A DNA stretch of 64,000 nt from positions 41,217 through 105,216 of the forward strand of contig JBFHVL010000001.1 of assembly GCA_041589565.1 (NCBI GenBank). Reading direction: 5' to 3'. The DNA comes from Pleionea sp041589565. Its GTDB lineage: Bacteria; Pseudomonadota; Gammaproteobacteria; Enterobacterales; Kangiellaceae. Below the pieces are notes generated by a model. It saw only the letters and a list, made by a program, of their open reading frames with translations. It had not been told where the DNA came from and made no database searches. Below, piece by piece: positions 52,324 to 61,554 of this stretch; position 1 is the first letter of the stretch, and the number at the start of each line of letters is the position of its first letter. A program made the position numbers and the translations under genes.

Positions 52324-53057
52324 GATTTAACCAACTCCCTAACCCATTGAGTATCTCGCTCACGCCATAAAATCTGGTTACGAATCCAAGGTAGCAAAGT
52401 TGCGATAAAAAACAGCTTAAAGGACACGATCATAACCAATAAGGGATAAAGCATTGATGAGTCAATAGCAGGCTTTTCCAGACGGGTAAGTGACGCAGGC
52501 TGATGCAAGCTATTCCACCACTCTACCGAAAAATGAATAATAGGAATATTAACCACACCGACAATGGCTAAAATGGCGGCCGACTTATCCGCTTTTTTCA
52601 GGTCATCGGTGGCATTAAAAAGCGCCATATGACCAAGATATAAAAACAGCAAGATCAGTTCCGAAGTTAATCGAGCATCAAAGACCCAGTAAGTTCCCCA
52701 GGTGGGTTTTCCCCAAAGCGATCCGGTAGCCAATGCCAAGAACGTAAAACCTGCTCCTATGGGTGAACAGCTGATGGAAACCATATAGGCCATTTTCATT
52801 CGCCAAATGAGCCCAATGGCTCCGCTAACAGCCATAACGACATAAACAAACATCGATAAATAAGCCGCAGGAACGTGAATGTACATTATTCGCTGTAGCT
52901 CGCCCTGATAATAGTCTGGAGGAGCAATGAACAGCCCCCAAAAACAGCCCGTCATAAGGCCCGCTAAGGTTAGCCCCCAAATCCAGGGTAACCAGCGACC
53001 TGCGGTTTGATAAAACCACTTAGGTGAGCCTAAGCGGAAAAACCAGGTCCAATCCAT
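52320..53057 (-). CDS. ccmC: Haem-handling membrane protein CcmC
   Basis: The 245-residue protein with six membrane helices binds haem and attaches it to CcmE. The Trp-rich motif WGTYWVFDARLTSELILLF and the flanking His residues (YIHVPAAYLSMF, HFSVEWWNSLHQPASL) are intact. It follows ccmB after 15 bp. Confidence 0.95.
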   Translation of the reverse strand: MDWTWFFRLGSPKWFYQTAGRWLPWIWGLTLAGLMTGCFWGLFIAPPDYYQGELQRIMYIHVPAAYLSMFVYVVMAVSGAIGLIWRMKMAYMVSISCSPIGAGFTFLALATGSLWGKPTWGTYWVFDARLTSELILLFLYLGHMALFNATDDLKKADKSAAILAIVGVVNIPIIHFSVEWWNSLHQPASLTRLEKPAIDSSMLYPLLVMIVSFKLFFIATLLPWIRNQILWRERDTQWVRELVKS

Positions 53058-53072
53058 ACGTGTATTACACCA

Positions 53073-53735
53073 TTATTCACTAATTGAAACTTTTAAAGCC
53101 GCACCCGCTGCCCACGGAGCCAGCGACAAGGTCAATGCTAATGCGGCACCAAGTAAAGCCAGATGCCCTAAATAGTCATGGCCTTGACTTGCTGCATTCA
53201 CCGTCATAGCACCGAATATTAAAATAGGAATATAAAGCGGTAGCACCAGTAAAGCGAGCAGTATACCACCTCTCCTGAGTCCAATCGTAAGACTCATTCC
53301 AATTGCAGCAATAAAACACATGCTGGGAGTGCCTAATGCCAACGACCAAGTCATGGCACCAAAAGCGTTTGTATCAAGGTTTAATAATACGCCAATGAGC
53401 GGAGACATAATAATTAAGGGTAAAGCAGTTAGTAACCAGTTGGCAGCAGCTTTTGCCGCCACTATCGCGGTCGGAGACGCCCCGGTGAGAACCATTTGCT
53501 CCAGGCTACCATCTTCAAAATCTTCGCGATATAAAACATCAAGCGATAACAGGATCGACAACAAAGCACAAACCCATATAACACCGGGCGCAATTTGAGC
53601 TAACAGCTCCGGCTCAGGAGAAACGCCGAATGGGAACAGACTGGTAACGACCAAAAAGAAAAACAGTGGGTTCAATAACTCAGACTTTTTCCGGTTTAAT
53701 AGCTGTAGCTCACGCTTCAAGAGAACCCCAAACAT
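53073..53735 (-). CDS. ccmB: ABC transporter permease CcmB
   Basis: Six-helix membrane subunit (220 aa) of the CcmABC complex that drives haem attachment to CcmE. It shows the family start LLKRELQLLNRKKSELLNPL, LFRE-like LYREDFEDGSLEQMVLTG, and the helices that follow. The start overlaps the ccmA stop by one base (TAATG). Confidence 0.95.
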   Translation of the reverse strand: MFGVLLKRELQLLNRKKSELLNPLFFFLVVTSLFPFGVSPEPELLAQIAPGVIWVCALLSILLSLDVLYREDFEDGSLEQMVLTGASPTAIVAAKAAANWLLTALPLIIMSPLIGVLLNLDTNAFGAMTWSLALGTPSMCFIAAIGMSLTIGLRRGGILLALLVLPLYIPILIFGAMTVNAASQGHDYLGHLALLGAALALTLSLAPWAAGAALKVSISE

Positions 53736-54373
53736 TATTGCAGTGCCCCCAAATCCAGTATTTGAACTTCTTTTTCAAAGCTGACTGGCTGGTGTGAAGT
53801 AAAAATAACACTTCCGCCATGATTGATATGCTCCTCAATAAGACGGGCTAACCATGCTTGTCCATTCACATCAAGAGCCACAAAGGGCTCATCCAAAACC
53901 CATAGTGCCGCGGGCTCCAGCAGTAGTCGAGCTAAACTAACACGTCGCTTTTGTCCCTGAGATAAAAAGCCGGCAAGTTCATTTTCGTATCCCGTTAGTC
54001 CGACTTGAGCTATAGCTTCTTCGTATGAGATAAAAGGCGCAGACTGCCGCAATGCTCCATAAAACTTAAGGTTTTCCAATACGGTAAGTCGCTCTTTTAT
54101 GCCTAAAGAGTGCCCCAAATAAATGGTATTGTTGTAAAAATCAGGTCGCGATGTGCGTAAAGAGGCGTCATTCCACAGCAGTTCGCCGGAGTCTTGTTCA
54201 AGAATACCACAAATGACGCGTAACAGACTGGTTTTACCCGCGCCATTTGGGCCACGGATCTGAAGCACTTCGCCATTACCGAGGGTAAAGCTGCATTGCT
54301 TAAATAACAGCCTCTCGCCTCGAATTAACGCCAGTTGATCCGCTGTCAGTTTGAATTGAAGGTGCTTCCGCAA
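53735..54373 (-). CDS. ccmA: Haem ABC transporter ATP-binding protein CcmA
   Basis: First gene of the ccmABCDEFGHI operon. The ATPase has Walker A GPNGAGKTSLL, signature LSQGQKRRVSLARLLL and Walker B LWVLDEP. The open frame reaches 54484, but that would overlap the divergent FliK-like gene. CcmA proteins are about 205-215 aa, so the TTG at 54373 (AGG 9 bases upstream, 212 aa) is the better start. The operon promoter must lie in 54374-54454. Confidence 0.92.
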   Translation of the reverse strand: MRKHLQFKLTADQLALIRGERLLFKQCSFTLGNGEVLQIRGPNGAGKTSLLRVICGILEQDSGELLWNDASLRTSRPDFYNNTIYLGHSLGIKERLTVLENLKFYGALRQSAPFISYEEAIAQVGLTGYENELAGFLSQGQKRRVSLARLLLEPAALWVLDEPFVALDVNGQAWLARLIEEHINHGGSVIFTSHQPVSFEKEVQILDLGALQ

Positions 54374-54454
54374 AGTGGCTAACCTGTGATGCAGAAAATT
54401 GCGCGCTATACTAATACAAAGCGACTCAGATATCCATGATTGTGGACTCAGTGA

Positions 54455-56239
54455 ATGACCGAACAGCTCAGCCAAATTTTGCAACGACTACCTGACACGG
54501 GTGCAAAGATCAGTCAGTTGCAACTGCTGTTCAAAACTTTAAATGGGCAAAGTTTAACCGCTTACTTAGCGCAGCGTTCAAGCCTTATTCAACTGCAATT
54601 ACCATTAACTCTCAGCAACAATGCGGGAAATTTATCTAATGCACCGCAAATCGAGACCACAATAAATGATGGAAAGCTGGCTCAACTTATCAGCAGTATT
54701 AGACTTCCTATAACCTTGACTCTCGTCCCCCAGCTCCAGCAAAACAGAGTCACCATGGAAGTCATTGACGATCTCAAGCAGTTAGTTAAACAAAATCAAA
54801 TATCGTCTTCAGTCGCAAAATCATTGATTAACGAGCTGTCGAGAGTGTTCTCACAATCTAAGCCATTAATTGAGTTTCAGTTAAATCGCCAGGCTTCCCC
54901 ACATTACACGACTAATTTATTGCCGATCCAAAAGTCAATTGAAAGCTCAAGCTATCAGTCCCAACTCCTGCAAACAAAATCTTTAATAACACACACCGTT
55001 CCAAAAGCTCTTTCCGGTAAGTTACCCGATATGAACGCAGGATCCATTTCAAATTCCGAAAAATCCAGCGTATCGACACGAGTTTTAAATAACAGTGCTA
55101 TGCTGATTAAGCAATTGGTCGCCAATAGTTTAAACACAGAAGAGAAGCCCAAGGCGAATACGCATCAGACTATAGTTAACAAAGAGTCTGTAGTACCCAA
55201 CAAAACACCTATCAATACTTATCAGCAAAACCTGTCTGCCAAACTCTCAGAGCTACCCTCACAACAGTTAGCATTACAACACTTTAAAAACTTGTTACAA
55301 CAAGATGTATTGTTACAAAAACCAGTGCATCAAATCTTAAACCAGTTGCAAACCTTATTACCCAAAATCAATGAGTCGCTTAAGTTGCCCGAACAACAAA
55401 CCCAATTTTTTCTTGATACACTAAAACGACTACCTCAAGGAAAACAGCTTACCGCCGATTCATTAAAACAGCTTATACAAAATTCGGGGGTCTTTCGTGA
55501 AGTCCGATTAAAATCCTGGCTTGAGCATCAAGGAGCCCCTGCCACCTCTCCCTTAAATAGCTCGCAGCCCTCAACGCCAGTTTTAGCCAGTTTAGTGCTA
55601 GGCGGAGATATAAAAAATCTGTTTGCATCACTGCAATATCTTTTAGTAGGTGCCGCTTCACCCTTTTTAAACGAAAACACCAAGCCCATACAAGGCTCTT
55701 TACTTCGGACCCTTATCTCTCAGTTACAACATCGACTACCCAGTCAAAGGCAAGATGCCGTGGCAATACGTAAGCAACTTTTGCTGCAGGTGGTAGGAGA
55801 AATAGAATCTGGTCTTTCCCGCACTCGTATCTTACAACATCATAATTTGCCAAATGAGACAGGTACCACTCAACCCTGGTTATTTGAGTTACCTTTAAGC
55901 CAAGGTAAACAATTTTCCAGTGTGCAATTAAAACTGGAACAAGAACAAACAAACGAAAAGAACAAGCCAACTAAAATATGGCGTGTAACTATACGCTTTG
56001 AATTTGAACACTTAGGAGCGTTTAGCGCATTGGCCGAACTAAAAAATGAGAAAATTGGTATTCGATTTTTCGCCGAGCGACCAGAAACTTTGGCGTTGCT
56101 GGATCATGAACTAGGAACTCTTGAGTCATCACTAGCAAAGGTGGGATTGAAACTTGAGCAAGGTCAATCAAAAATTAAGAAAGTTCCATCGCTGATCGGT
56201 CAAACTAAAGATGCAGCATTGCTTGATGTCATCATTTAG
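54455..56239 (+). CDS. FliK-like flagellar hook-length control domain protein (orphan)
   Basis: The 594-residue protein is rich in Gln, Ser, Leu and Asn over its first 400 residues, which look like flexible spacer, and ends in a compact domain (about 455-575, TQPWLFELPLSQGKQFSSVQ, then ETLALLDHELGTLESSLAKV) like the FliK C-terminal domain. No flagellar structural gene is near. In several gammaproteobacteria a FliK-like gene and a FlhB-C-terminal-like gene sit beside ccmA, and that is the case here. Its true role is unknown. Confidence 0.75.
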   Translation: MTEQLSQILQRLPDTGAKISQLQLLFKTLNGQSLTAYLAQRSSLIQLQLPLTLSNNAGNLSNAPQIETTINDGKLAQLISSIRLPITLTLVPQLQQNRVTMEVIDDLKQLVKQNQISSSVAKSLINELSRVFSQSKPLIEFQLNRQASPHYTTNLLPIQKSIESSSYQSQLLQTKSLITHTVPKALSGKLPDMNAGSISNSEKSSVSTRVLNNSAMLIKQLVANSLNTEEKPKANTHQTIVNKESVVPNKTPINTYQQNLSAKLSELPSQQLALQHFKNLLQQDVLLQKPVHQILNQLQTLLPKINESLKLPEQQTQFFLDTLKRLPQGKQLTADSLKQLIQNSGVFREVRLKSWLEHQGAPATSPLNSSQPSTPVLASLVLGGDIKNLFASLQYLLVGAASPFLNENTKPIQGSLLRTLISQLQHRLPSQRQDAVAIRKQLLLQVVGEIESGLSRTRILQHHNLPNETGTTQPWLFELPLSQGKQFSSVQLKLEQEQTNEKNKPTKIWRVTIRFEFEHLGAFSALAELKNEKIGIRFFAERPETLALLDHELGTLESSLAKVGLKLEQGQSKIKKVPSLIGQTKDAALLDVII

Positions 56240-56270
56240 CTAATTAACGCTCTATAGATAGGTTATCTGT

Positions 56271-56543
56271 ATGGACAACGAGAAAATCAACAAAGCCACT
56301 GCACTTCATTACGATGGTGAAAATGCACCTAAAGTAGTCGCCAAAGGTGCAGGCTCACTTGCAGAAGAAATCATCAGGATTGCTGAAGAGCATGATGTAT
56401 TTGTACACGAAGATCCTATTCTGGTTGATGTACTTCAGCAACTCGAGCTGGGCGATGAGATCCCGGAACAACTCTACTTGGCTGTCGCAAAAATAATCGC
56501 TTTTGCTTATGGTCTGCAGGATAAAGTACCCGAAACGAATTGA
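56271..56543 (+). CDS. FlhB C-terminal-domain-like protein (orphan export switch)
   Basis: The 90-residue product resembles the cytoplasmic domain of FlhB/YscU-type export switches: ATALHYDGENAPKVVAKGAG, HDVFVHEDPILVDVLQQLEL and EQLYLAVAKIIAFAYGL. It lacks the membrane part of FlhB and the cleavable NPTH motif, which normally precedes the ALxYD strand. It lies 31 bp after the FliK-like gene, so the two are likely an operon. FlhB-FliK contact sets hook length in flagella; a pair without flagellar genes is odd. Confidence 0.85.
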   Translation: MDNEKINKATALHYDGENAPKVVAKGAGSLAEEIIRIAEEHDVFVHEDPILVDVLQQLELGDEIPEQLYLAVAKIIAFAYGLQDKVPETN

Positions 56544-56731
56544 TTCTATCGACTTACCAGAGACTAAAGATTCGATGTACTTTTCAATTAATATTACAAA
56601 TAAGAATTATACGCATTATATTTACTAACAACTTGAAAAATCACGCTTTTCTTTGACTTACTCTGCTCTATCGCTTACCCTTTTTGTTTGTAGTCTTCAC
56701 CCTAAATTAGAATTAGCCAGCGAGGCTTATC

Positions 56732-57196
56732 ATGAAAGGCGATAAAAGCGTCATTGATTTTCTTAATAAAGTTTTGACCGTAGAATTAACTTCCATAAAC
56801 CAATACTTTCTTCATGCCCGAATGTATCGAAACTGGGGACTCGAGAAACTCAACGAAAAGGCTTATAAAAAGTCGATCAAAGATATGAAGCAGGCTGACG
56901 ATCTAATCGAGCGTATATTGTTTCTGGAAGGACTACCTAACTTACAAAAACTCGACAAAATTAGAATTGGTGAACACACCGAAGAAATGCTCAAATGTGA
57001 TATGTCATTTCAGCTGGATCAGTTAAAGCTATTACGTGACGCGATTAAACACTGCGAAGACAAACAGGATTACGTGAGTCGAGATCTGCTTGAAGATATT
57101 TTAGAATATGAAGAAGAACACCTTGACTGGATTGAGGCACAGCAATACCTGATAGAAAATACCGGCCTCGACAATTACTTACAGTCACAAATTTAA
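56732..57196 (+). CDS. bfr: Bacterioferritin, haem-binding subunit with degenerate ferroxidase site
   Basis: The 154-residue four-helix ferritin has the bacterioferritin N terminus (MKGDKSVIDFLNKVLTVELT) and the haem ligand Met52. Its di-iron site has changed: Glu18, Glu127 and His130 are kept, but position 51 is Asp, 54 is Gln instead of His, and 94 is Gln instead of Glu. It is followed 15 bp later by a second bacterioferritin with the reverse pattern, so the two probably form mixed shells with divided labour, as in Magnetospirillum and Neisseria pairs. Confidence 0.92.
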   Translation: MKGDKSVIDFLNKVLTVELTSINQYFLHARMYRNWGLEKLNEKAYKKSIKDMKQADDLIERILFLEGLPNLQKLDKIRIGEHTEEMLKCDMSFQLDQLKLLRDAIKHCEDKQDYVSRDLLEDILEYEEEHLDWIEAQQYLIENTGLDNYLQSQI

Positions 57197-57211
57197 CAGG
57201 AGCGCAATCGA

Positions 57212-57679
57212 ATGAAAGGTAACGCAGAAGTTATCAAGTCCTTAAATGAGTTACTCGCGTTAGAGCTAACTGCCATGGATCAGTACTTCATCCACTCGCG
57301 AATGTATGATGACTGGGGAATGAAAAAGCTTTTTGAGCGAATCGATCATGAGTTTGATGACGAAAAAGGTCATGCTTCTGCTCTAATTGAGCGAATTCTA
57401 TTTTTAGAAGGCACTCCAGATATGGTAACGCGGCAGCCACTGCGTATAGGAAAAACAGTGCCCGAAATGTTGGAAAACGATCTCAAAGTTGAATACGAAG
57501 TAGACAAAGCGTTAAAAGACGCCATAAAGCTTTGTGAAGATAAAAAAGATTTTCACAGCCGTGCAGTGTTGCAAAAACTACTAGAAGATACCGAGGTCGA
57601 TCACGCCTACTGGCTAGAGCAACAGCTGGGATTAATCGATAAAATTGGATTACAAAACTACATTCAATCTCAAATGTAA
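57212..57679 (+). CDS. bfr: Bacterioferritin, ferroxidase subunit lacking the haem Met
   Basis: The 155-residue paralogue keeps the ferroxidase ligands Glu18, Glu51, His54, Glu94 and an ExxH at 128-131 (one residue insertion before it), so it can oxidise Fe(II). Position 52 is Lys, so the haem-ligating Met is absent. It is in an operon with the preceding gene and closed by a terminator. Together they supply one haem-binding and one ferroxidase subunit. Confidence 0.92.
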   Translation: MKGNAEVIKSLNELLALELTAMDQYFIHSRMYDDWGMKKLFERIDHEFDDEKGHASALIERILFLEGTPDMVTRQPLRIGKTVPEMLENDLKVEYEVDKALKDAIKLCEDKKDFHSRAVLQKLLEDTEVDHAYWLEQQLGLIDKIGLQNYIQSQM

Positions 57680-57693
57680 CTCAGGCCTCAAAC

Positions 57694-57725
57694 AAAAAAG
57701 CGTAATCCGAAATTACGCTTTTTTT
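57694..57725. terminator. Bidirectional terminator between bfr operon and slp
   Basis: AAGCGTAAT/ATTACGCTT stem with loop CCGAA, flanked by A- and T-runs, between the converging genes. Confidence 0.88.
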
Positions 57726-57727
57726 GA

Positions 57728-58324
57728 TTATTTCTTTTTATTTACCTTTTTATTTTTAGACGGTGGTGGTGAACTGGCGTCATTGGGCTGAGTCTTTTGC
57801 CCTTTGTGGACAGGGTAGTAATGCCAATGCGGATGATAGTAGTAGCGGTGTGGGAAAGCCGGCCAATAAGTTGCACCCCAATAATGAACCTCTTTAACGA
57901 GTGGACGTTTTTTCCATAAATAATGTCCAGTGACTCGAACCACTGGATACATATAAGTCATATCACCTACTTTACCTTCGATCATATCCGACAATTGACC
58001 AACAACCGTAATTTCTCGACCTTTTTCATAAACAACGGGATCGATAAAATCGGGAATAATAGCTAAAAATCGGCCACCGGATGCATCAACATCGTTTGGT
58101 CGCGCCGACGACCCTAAAGGTTTAGCGACTATTTCAATGACAGACTGGTTGTTTTGGTTATCGACCTTGGCAATCACGCCACCCCACCGGACATTTGGTG
58201 ACGACTCAAGATTACGCGCCTGCTGTATGCTCAACGGCTGATAATCACCCTGAATTTGAGTTGGAATTGTGTTGCAACCCGTAACCATTGTAGAAATCAT
58301 TAAAACAATTAGTAAGCGAAACAT
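57728..58324 (-). CDS. slp: Slp family outer-membrane lipoprotein
   Basis: The 198-residue lipoprotein has lipobox MVTGC (Cys17) and the Slp motifs: RWGGVIAKVDNQNNQSVIEI, then FLAIIPDFIDPVVYEKGREI, then TGHYLWKKRP. Slp is induced in stationary phase or at low pH in E. coli; the role is unclear. The C terminus is unusual, rich in Tyr, His, Trp and Pro (HRYYYHPHWHYYPVHK) and ends Lys-rich, which may allow metal binding. It converges on the bfr operon. Confidence 0.9.
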   Translation of the reverse strand: MFRLLIVLMISTMVTGCNTIPTQIQGDYQPLSIQQARNLESSPNVRWGGVIAKVDNQNNQSVIEIVAKPLGSSARPNDVDASGGRFLAIIPDFIDPVVYEKGREITVVGQLSDMIEGKVGDMTYMYPVVRVTGHYLWKKRPLVKEVHYWGATYWPAFPHRYYYHPHWHYYPVHKGQKTQPNDASSPPPSKNKKVNKKK

Positions 58325-58466
58325 GGATATTACTCAGTTGGCATGAAAATATTTGGACTAAAAGTAACGCTTTTAATACCAAATAACAAAGAAATCTTCA
58401 CAAACAATCCTAAAGAAATGTCTGCTCATCGATTATAAACGAGCAACAGAAAAGAAAGTTGACGCC

Positions 58467-58814
58467 TCATGCAAAAATATCGATACCCAACAATTCAGAA
58501 ACATCCTGGCGCTGTTGCTGATCATTGACTTCGTTAAACCGATTAACCGCTTGTTGCGCTCTGAAGTTCAGATCGGAATTATCATCCCTGCGCACTCGGG
58601 AGTTCTCTGCCTCTAGCTGCTGAACCGCTTGAGCGCGGCGAACTTCCGTTTGTTCCTGGCTTGTTTCGGTTTCGGCTTCTCTGGCAACCGGCTCTGGCTG
58701 TTGTGGACGTGCCTGTTGCTCACGCTCAAGCTGTGTTCGATTATTCGAGAGCGAGTTCTGATTCGGATTTATAAACCCATTGGCTGCGCTTATTTCAACT
58801 GGCATAGGATTCAC
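58467..58814 (-). CDS. Conserved small hydrophilic protein of unknown function
   Basis: The 115-residue product has no membrane segment. Its first 80 residues are Gln/Glu/Arg-rich and probably disordered; the last 35 (LNFRAQQAVNRFNEVNDQQQ, then LLGIDIFA) look helical and are the more conserved type of sequence. MPVEIS at residue 4 may be the true start. It is flanked by slp and tsaB on the same strand, with 107 to 142 bp gaps. I recognise no domain. Confidence 0.6.
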   Translation of the reverse strand: MNPMPVEISAANGFINPNQNSLSNNRTQLEREQQARPQQPEPVAREAETETSQEQTEVRRAQAVQQLEAENSRVRRDDNSDLNFRAQQAVNRFNEVNDQQQRQDVSELLGIDIFA

Positions 58815-58921
58815 CGTAATTTCACAATAAGTCGGTATTATTAACTGTCTACAAGCAAGTAATTATAGCCGCAATTGGTTATTTTTTCATCTTCAACAGC
58901 AACCTGAGCCTAGCATTAGAG

Positions 58922-59641
58922 CTAAAGTAGCCCTGGTTTTTGTGATTTTTTTGCCACCTGATTTCTTAGGTAAACAGGTACCGCTTGCTCGGGCAAGTGA
59001 GCTTGTGCTTTGTAGTGCTCAAATTCTGCCAATAGCAGCGCAGTACCGGCCTTTGGAAACGCCTCTGTAATTTGAAAATGAGGCGTTATAGATAAATAGT
59101 GCTTCAACTCTTTTTCGTAAACGTCCCAGCCGGAGCCTATAGTGACCATGCGCTCCTGGGGGTCAAGCTCTAAAGCGGACAGTTTCTCGGGAGCGATAAC
59201 CTGCTCTTCGATGATCGCTGTTGGCCAGACTTTTCCGTCACTCGCGGTTCTTTCCGCACGAAATGCTGCAACGTAAACTTCGCCCATTCTGGCATCCATC
59301 GCCACTATCGCGATCGTGGCGTCAGTTTGCTGAAATGCCTGATGCGCCAGGTTTTGTAACGAAGAAACACCTATCATAGGACAATCTGCTCCCATAGCCA
59401 GGCCTTGAGCAGCCGAAATAGCAATACGCACACCGGTAAAAGCGCCCGGACCACGACCATAGACCACTTGCGAAACATCCCGCATAGTAGCACCAGCTTC
59501 GATTAGCAGCTGATCCAACACAGGTAGTAGTTTATCGCCATGCTCGCGGGGAGCAATCTCAAAATGCTCGTACACAAAGCCGTCTTTTTTAACGGCGACA
59601 GAAAAGGCTTCAGTTGCAGTGTCGATAGCAAGAGCGATCAT
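58922..59641 (-). CDS. tsaB: tRNA t6A synthesis protein TsaB
   Basis: Partner of TsaD and TsaE in making threonylcarbamoyladenosine at A37 of tRNA. The 239-residue ASKHA-fold protein starts ALAIDTATEAFSVAVKKDG and has the DQLLIEAGATMRDVSQVVYGRG, PGAFTGVRIAISAAQGLAMG segments typical of TsaB. It overlaps the yoaA stop by 4 bp. TrmO elsewhere in the window acts on the same modified base. Confidence 0.95.
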   Translation of the reverse strand: MIALAIDTATEAFSVAVKKDGFVYEHFEIAPREHGDKLLPVLDQLLIEAGATMRDVSQVVYGRGPGAFTGVRIAISAAQGLAMGADCPMIGVSSLQNLAHQAFQQTDATIAIVAMDARMGEVYVAAFRAERTASDGKVWPTAIIEEQVIAPEKLSALELDPQERMVTIGSGWDVYEKELKHYLSITPHFQITEAFPKAGTALLLAEFEHYKAQAHLPEQAVPVYLRNQVAKKSQKPGLL

Positions 59642-61554
59642 AAGTTTTCCAAAAACTCCAAAACCAGCTGTTGATTACGGGTAGGTAGCATAGTCGGCAG
59701 ATCGGCAAGAAACTTTCGCCCATAATCACGTGCGATAAGTCTCGGATCGGCAATCATTAGTACGCCTTTGTCGTGAATACCGCGAATCAATCGACCAGCA
59801 CCCTGTTTCAGCGCAATGATAGCATCAGGTAGCTGAAATGTGTGAAAAGCATCCTTACCCTGCTGCTTGAGCGCAGTAATACGCGCTTGATTAACTGGAT
59901 CACCAGGTGAAGCAAAAGGTAGCTTATCGATAGCAACAAAGGATAATGCATCCCCTGCTACATCAACACCTTCCCAAAAGCTGAAAGTCCCGAGCAGCAC
60001 GCTGTTGGGAGTTTTACGAAACTGCTCCAGCAAAAACGTCTTACTGGCCTGCCCCTGAACAAACAAATTGTACTCACGATGATGTGACAGGAGTTCGGAG
60101 GCCTCCTGCAAGGCACGGTGACTGGTAAACAAAAGAAATGCACGACCTTTGGATGCTTGCAACAGTGGCAAACATTGCTCAACAAAGTCTTGTGTATGCG
60201 AAAGACTGGAAGGGTTTTTCAGGTAACGTGGTAAATACAGCAGTGCCTGTGTTTGATAGTCAAACGGCGACGGATAAACCCGCTTTTGTGCTTGTTGCAA
60301 CCCCAGCTTTTGTTGGTAATGCTGAAACTCCCGGTTGACCGCCAATGTAGCCGAGGTCATTACCCAGGCAGCATTCTGATGCGCGGCCTTGGCATTTTGA
60401 AACGACTTGGCGATATTAAGGGGCGTTGTATTCAGTGAAAAACTTTTACGATAGCCCTCAATCCATTGAACTACCTCTGACTCGTCATCTGCTAAAAACA
60501 GCTCTGCTTTCGCGGACAGTGATTCAGCTCGCTCGTATAAATTTTCCAGTTCACGACTTCGAATAACCTGTGTCTTTAAAATATCGGTAAGAGCATCGAG
60601 CGTTTCGGCAAGTTGGTTAAACGCGTCTCGAACATTGCCTTGCTCTCGATATCGACGCCAAAATTGACGAGGCACATCATCGCCTAACACTATTCGAAAA
60701 TCCGCTACCTGCTTTTCCAAAGACTCTGCCAAACGCCTTAAGTCAATGCAATCAGACGCATCTGAGTGGTAGGCAATCACACAGTCTCTTGCCAGCTCCA
60801 TCAGCTGGCGTGACGAAAGATTTTGACCAAAAAACGCCGACGCAACGTCCGGTAACTGATGCGCTTCATCCACTACATACGCATCGGCTCTCGGTAGCAG
60901 CTCACCAAAGCCGTCTTCTTTTAAAACCAGATCTGCCATTAACAAGTGATGGTTAATCACCACAATATCGCTTTCCATCGCATGCTTTCTGGCACGGGCT
61001 ACATAACACTCGTTGTAATAGCCACAATCACTACCAAGACAATTATCTGCAGTACTGGTGACAAGAGGTAATGCTTGCGCGTCATCCGATAAAAAGGTCG
61101 TCTGACTCAAATCACCGTCGGTAGTCTTTTCACTCCAATTTCGAATTTTCACCATCTGCTCGACCGTTTCACGACTGGTAAAGTGCATACCTTCAATGTT
61201 GGTTTCGAGTCGATAAAGACACAGATAATTTTGACGACCTTTCAACAAAGCAACCTTGCGTGTTTTGCCCAACACTCGAAATACTGTCGGCAAATCTTTG
61301 GTAAAGAGTTGATCCTGCAAATTTCGCGTGCCAGTAGAAATGATCGTTTTACCATCAAACTCGATGGCTGGGATCAGGTAAGCAAAGGTTTTCCCTGTGC
61401 CTGTTCCAGCCTCTACCAATAAGGTATCGCGCTTTTCCAATGCATTTTCAACCGCTTGCGCCATGTCTCGCTGAGACTGACGCTCGATAAAATGCTCGAA
61501 AGCAGCAGCAAAAGGCCCCTGTTGAGACAATAGGTAACTGGAGTGAGAGTTCAT
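59638..61554 (-). CDS. yoaA: DinG-family ATP-dependent DNA helicase YoaA
   Basis: Superfamily 2 5'-3' helicase with an iron-sulfur domain (638 aa). Motif I is AGTGTGKT, the Walker B box is DEAH (229-232), and four cysteines that should bind [4Fe-4S] are Cys112 (NYLCLYRL), Cys172, Cys177 and Cys183 (NCLGSDC...NEC). YoaA, with the polymerase subunit HolC, acts on damaged replication forks. The tsaB-yoaA pair is conserved in E. coli. The start overlaps the upstream unknown gene by 4 bp. Confidence 0.94.
   Translation of the reverse strand: MNSHSSYLLSQQGPFAAAFEHFIERQSQRDMAQAVENALEKRDTLLVEAGTGTGKTFAYLIPAIEFDGKTIISTGTRNLQDQLFTKDLPTVFRVLGKTRKVALLKGRQNYLCLYRLETNIEGMHFTSRETVEQMVKIRNWSEKTTDGDLSQTTFLSDDAQALPLVTSTADNCLGSDCGYYNECYVARARKHAMESDIVVINHHLLMADLVLKEDGFGELLPRADAYVVDEAHQLPDVASAFFGQNLSSRQLMELARDCVIAYHSDASDCIDLRRLAESLEKQVADFRIVLGDDVPRQFWRRYREQGNVRDAFNQLAETLDALTDILKTQVIRSRELENLYERAESLSAKAELFLADDESEVVQWIEGYRKSFSLNTTPLNIAKSFQNAKAAHQNAAWVMTSATLAVNREFQHYQQKLGLQQAQKRVYPSPFDYQTQALLYLPRYLKNPSSLSHTQDFVEQCLPLLQASKGRAFLLFTSHRALQEASELLSHHREYNLFVQGQASKTFLLEQFRKTPNSVLLGTFSFWEGVDVAGDALSFVAIDKLPFASPGDPVNQARITALKQQGKDAFHTFQLPDAIIALKQGAGRLIRGIHDKGVLMIADPRLIARDYGRKFLADLPTMLPTRNQQLVLEFLENL

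Noticed and set aside
54374..54484. N-terminal extension of ccmA
   Set aside because: It would overlap the divergent FliK-like gene and make CcmA about 37 residues longer than the family.
56598..56623. AT-rich imperfect palindrome upstream of the bfr operon, possible Fur box
   Set aside because: Match to the Fur consensus is poor and the region is AT-rich; not enough to call a site.
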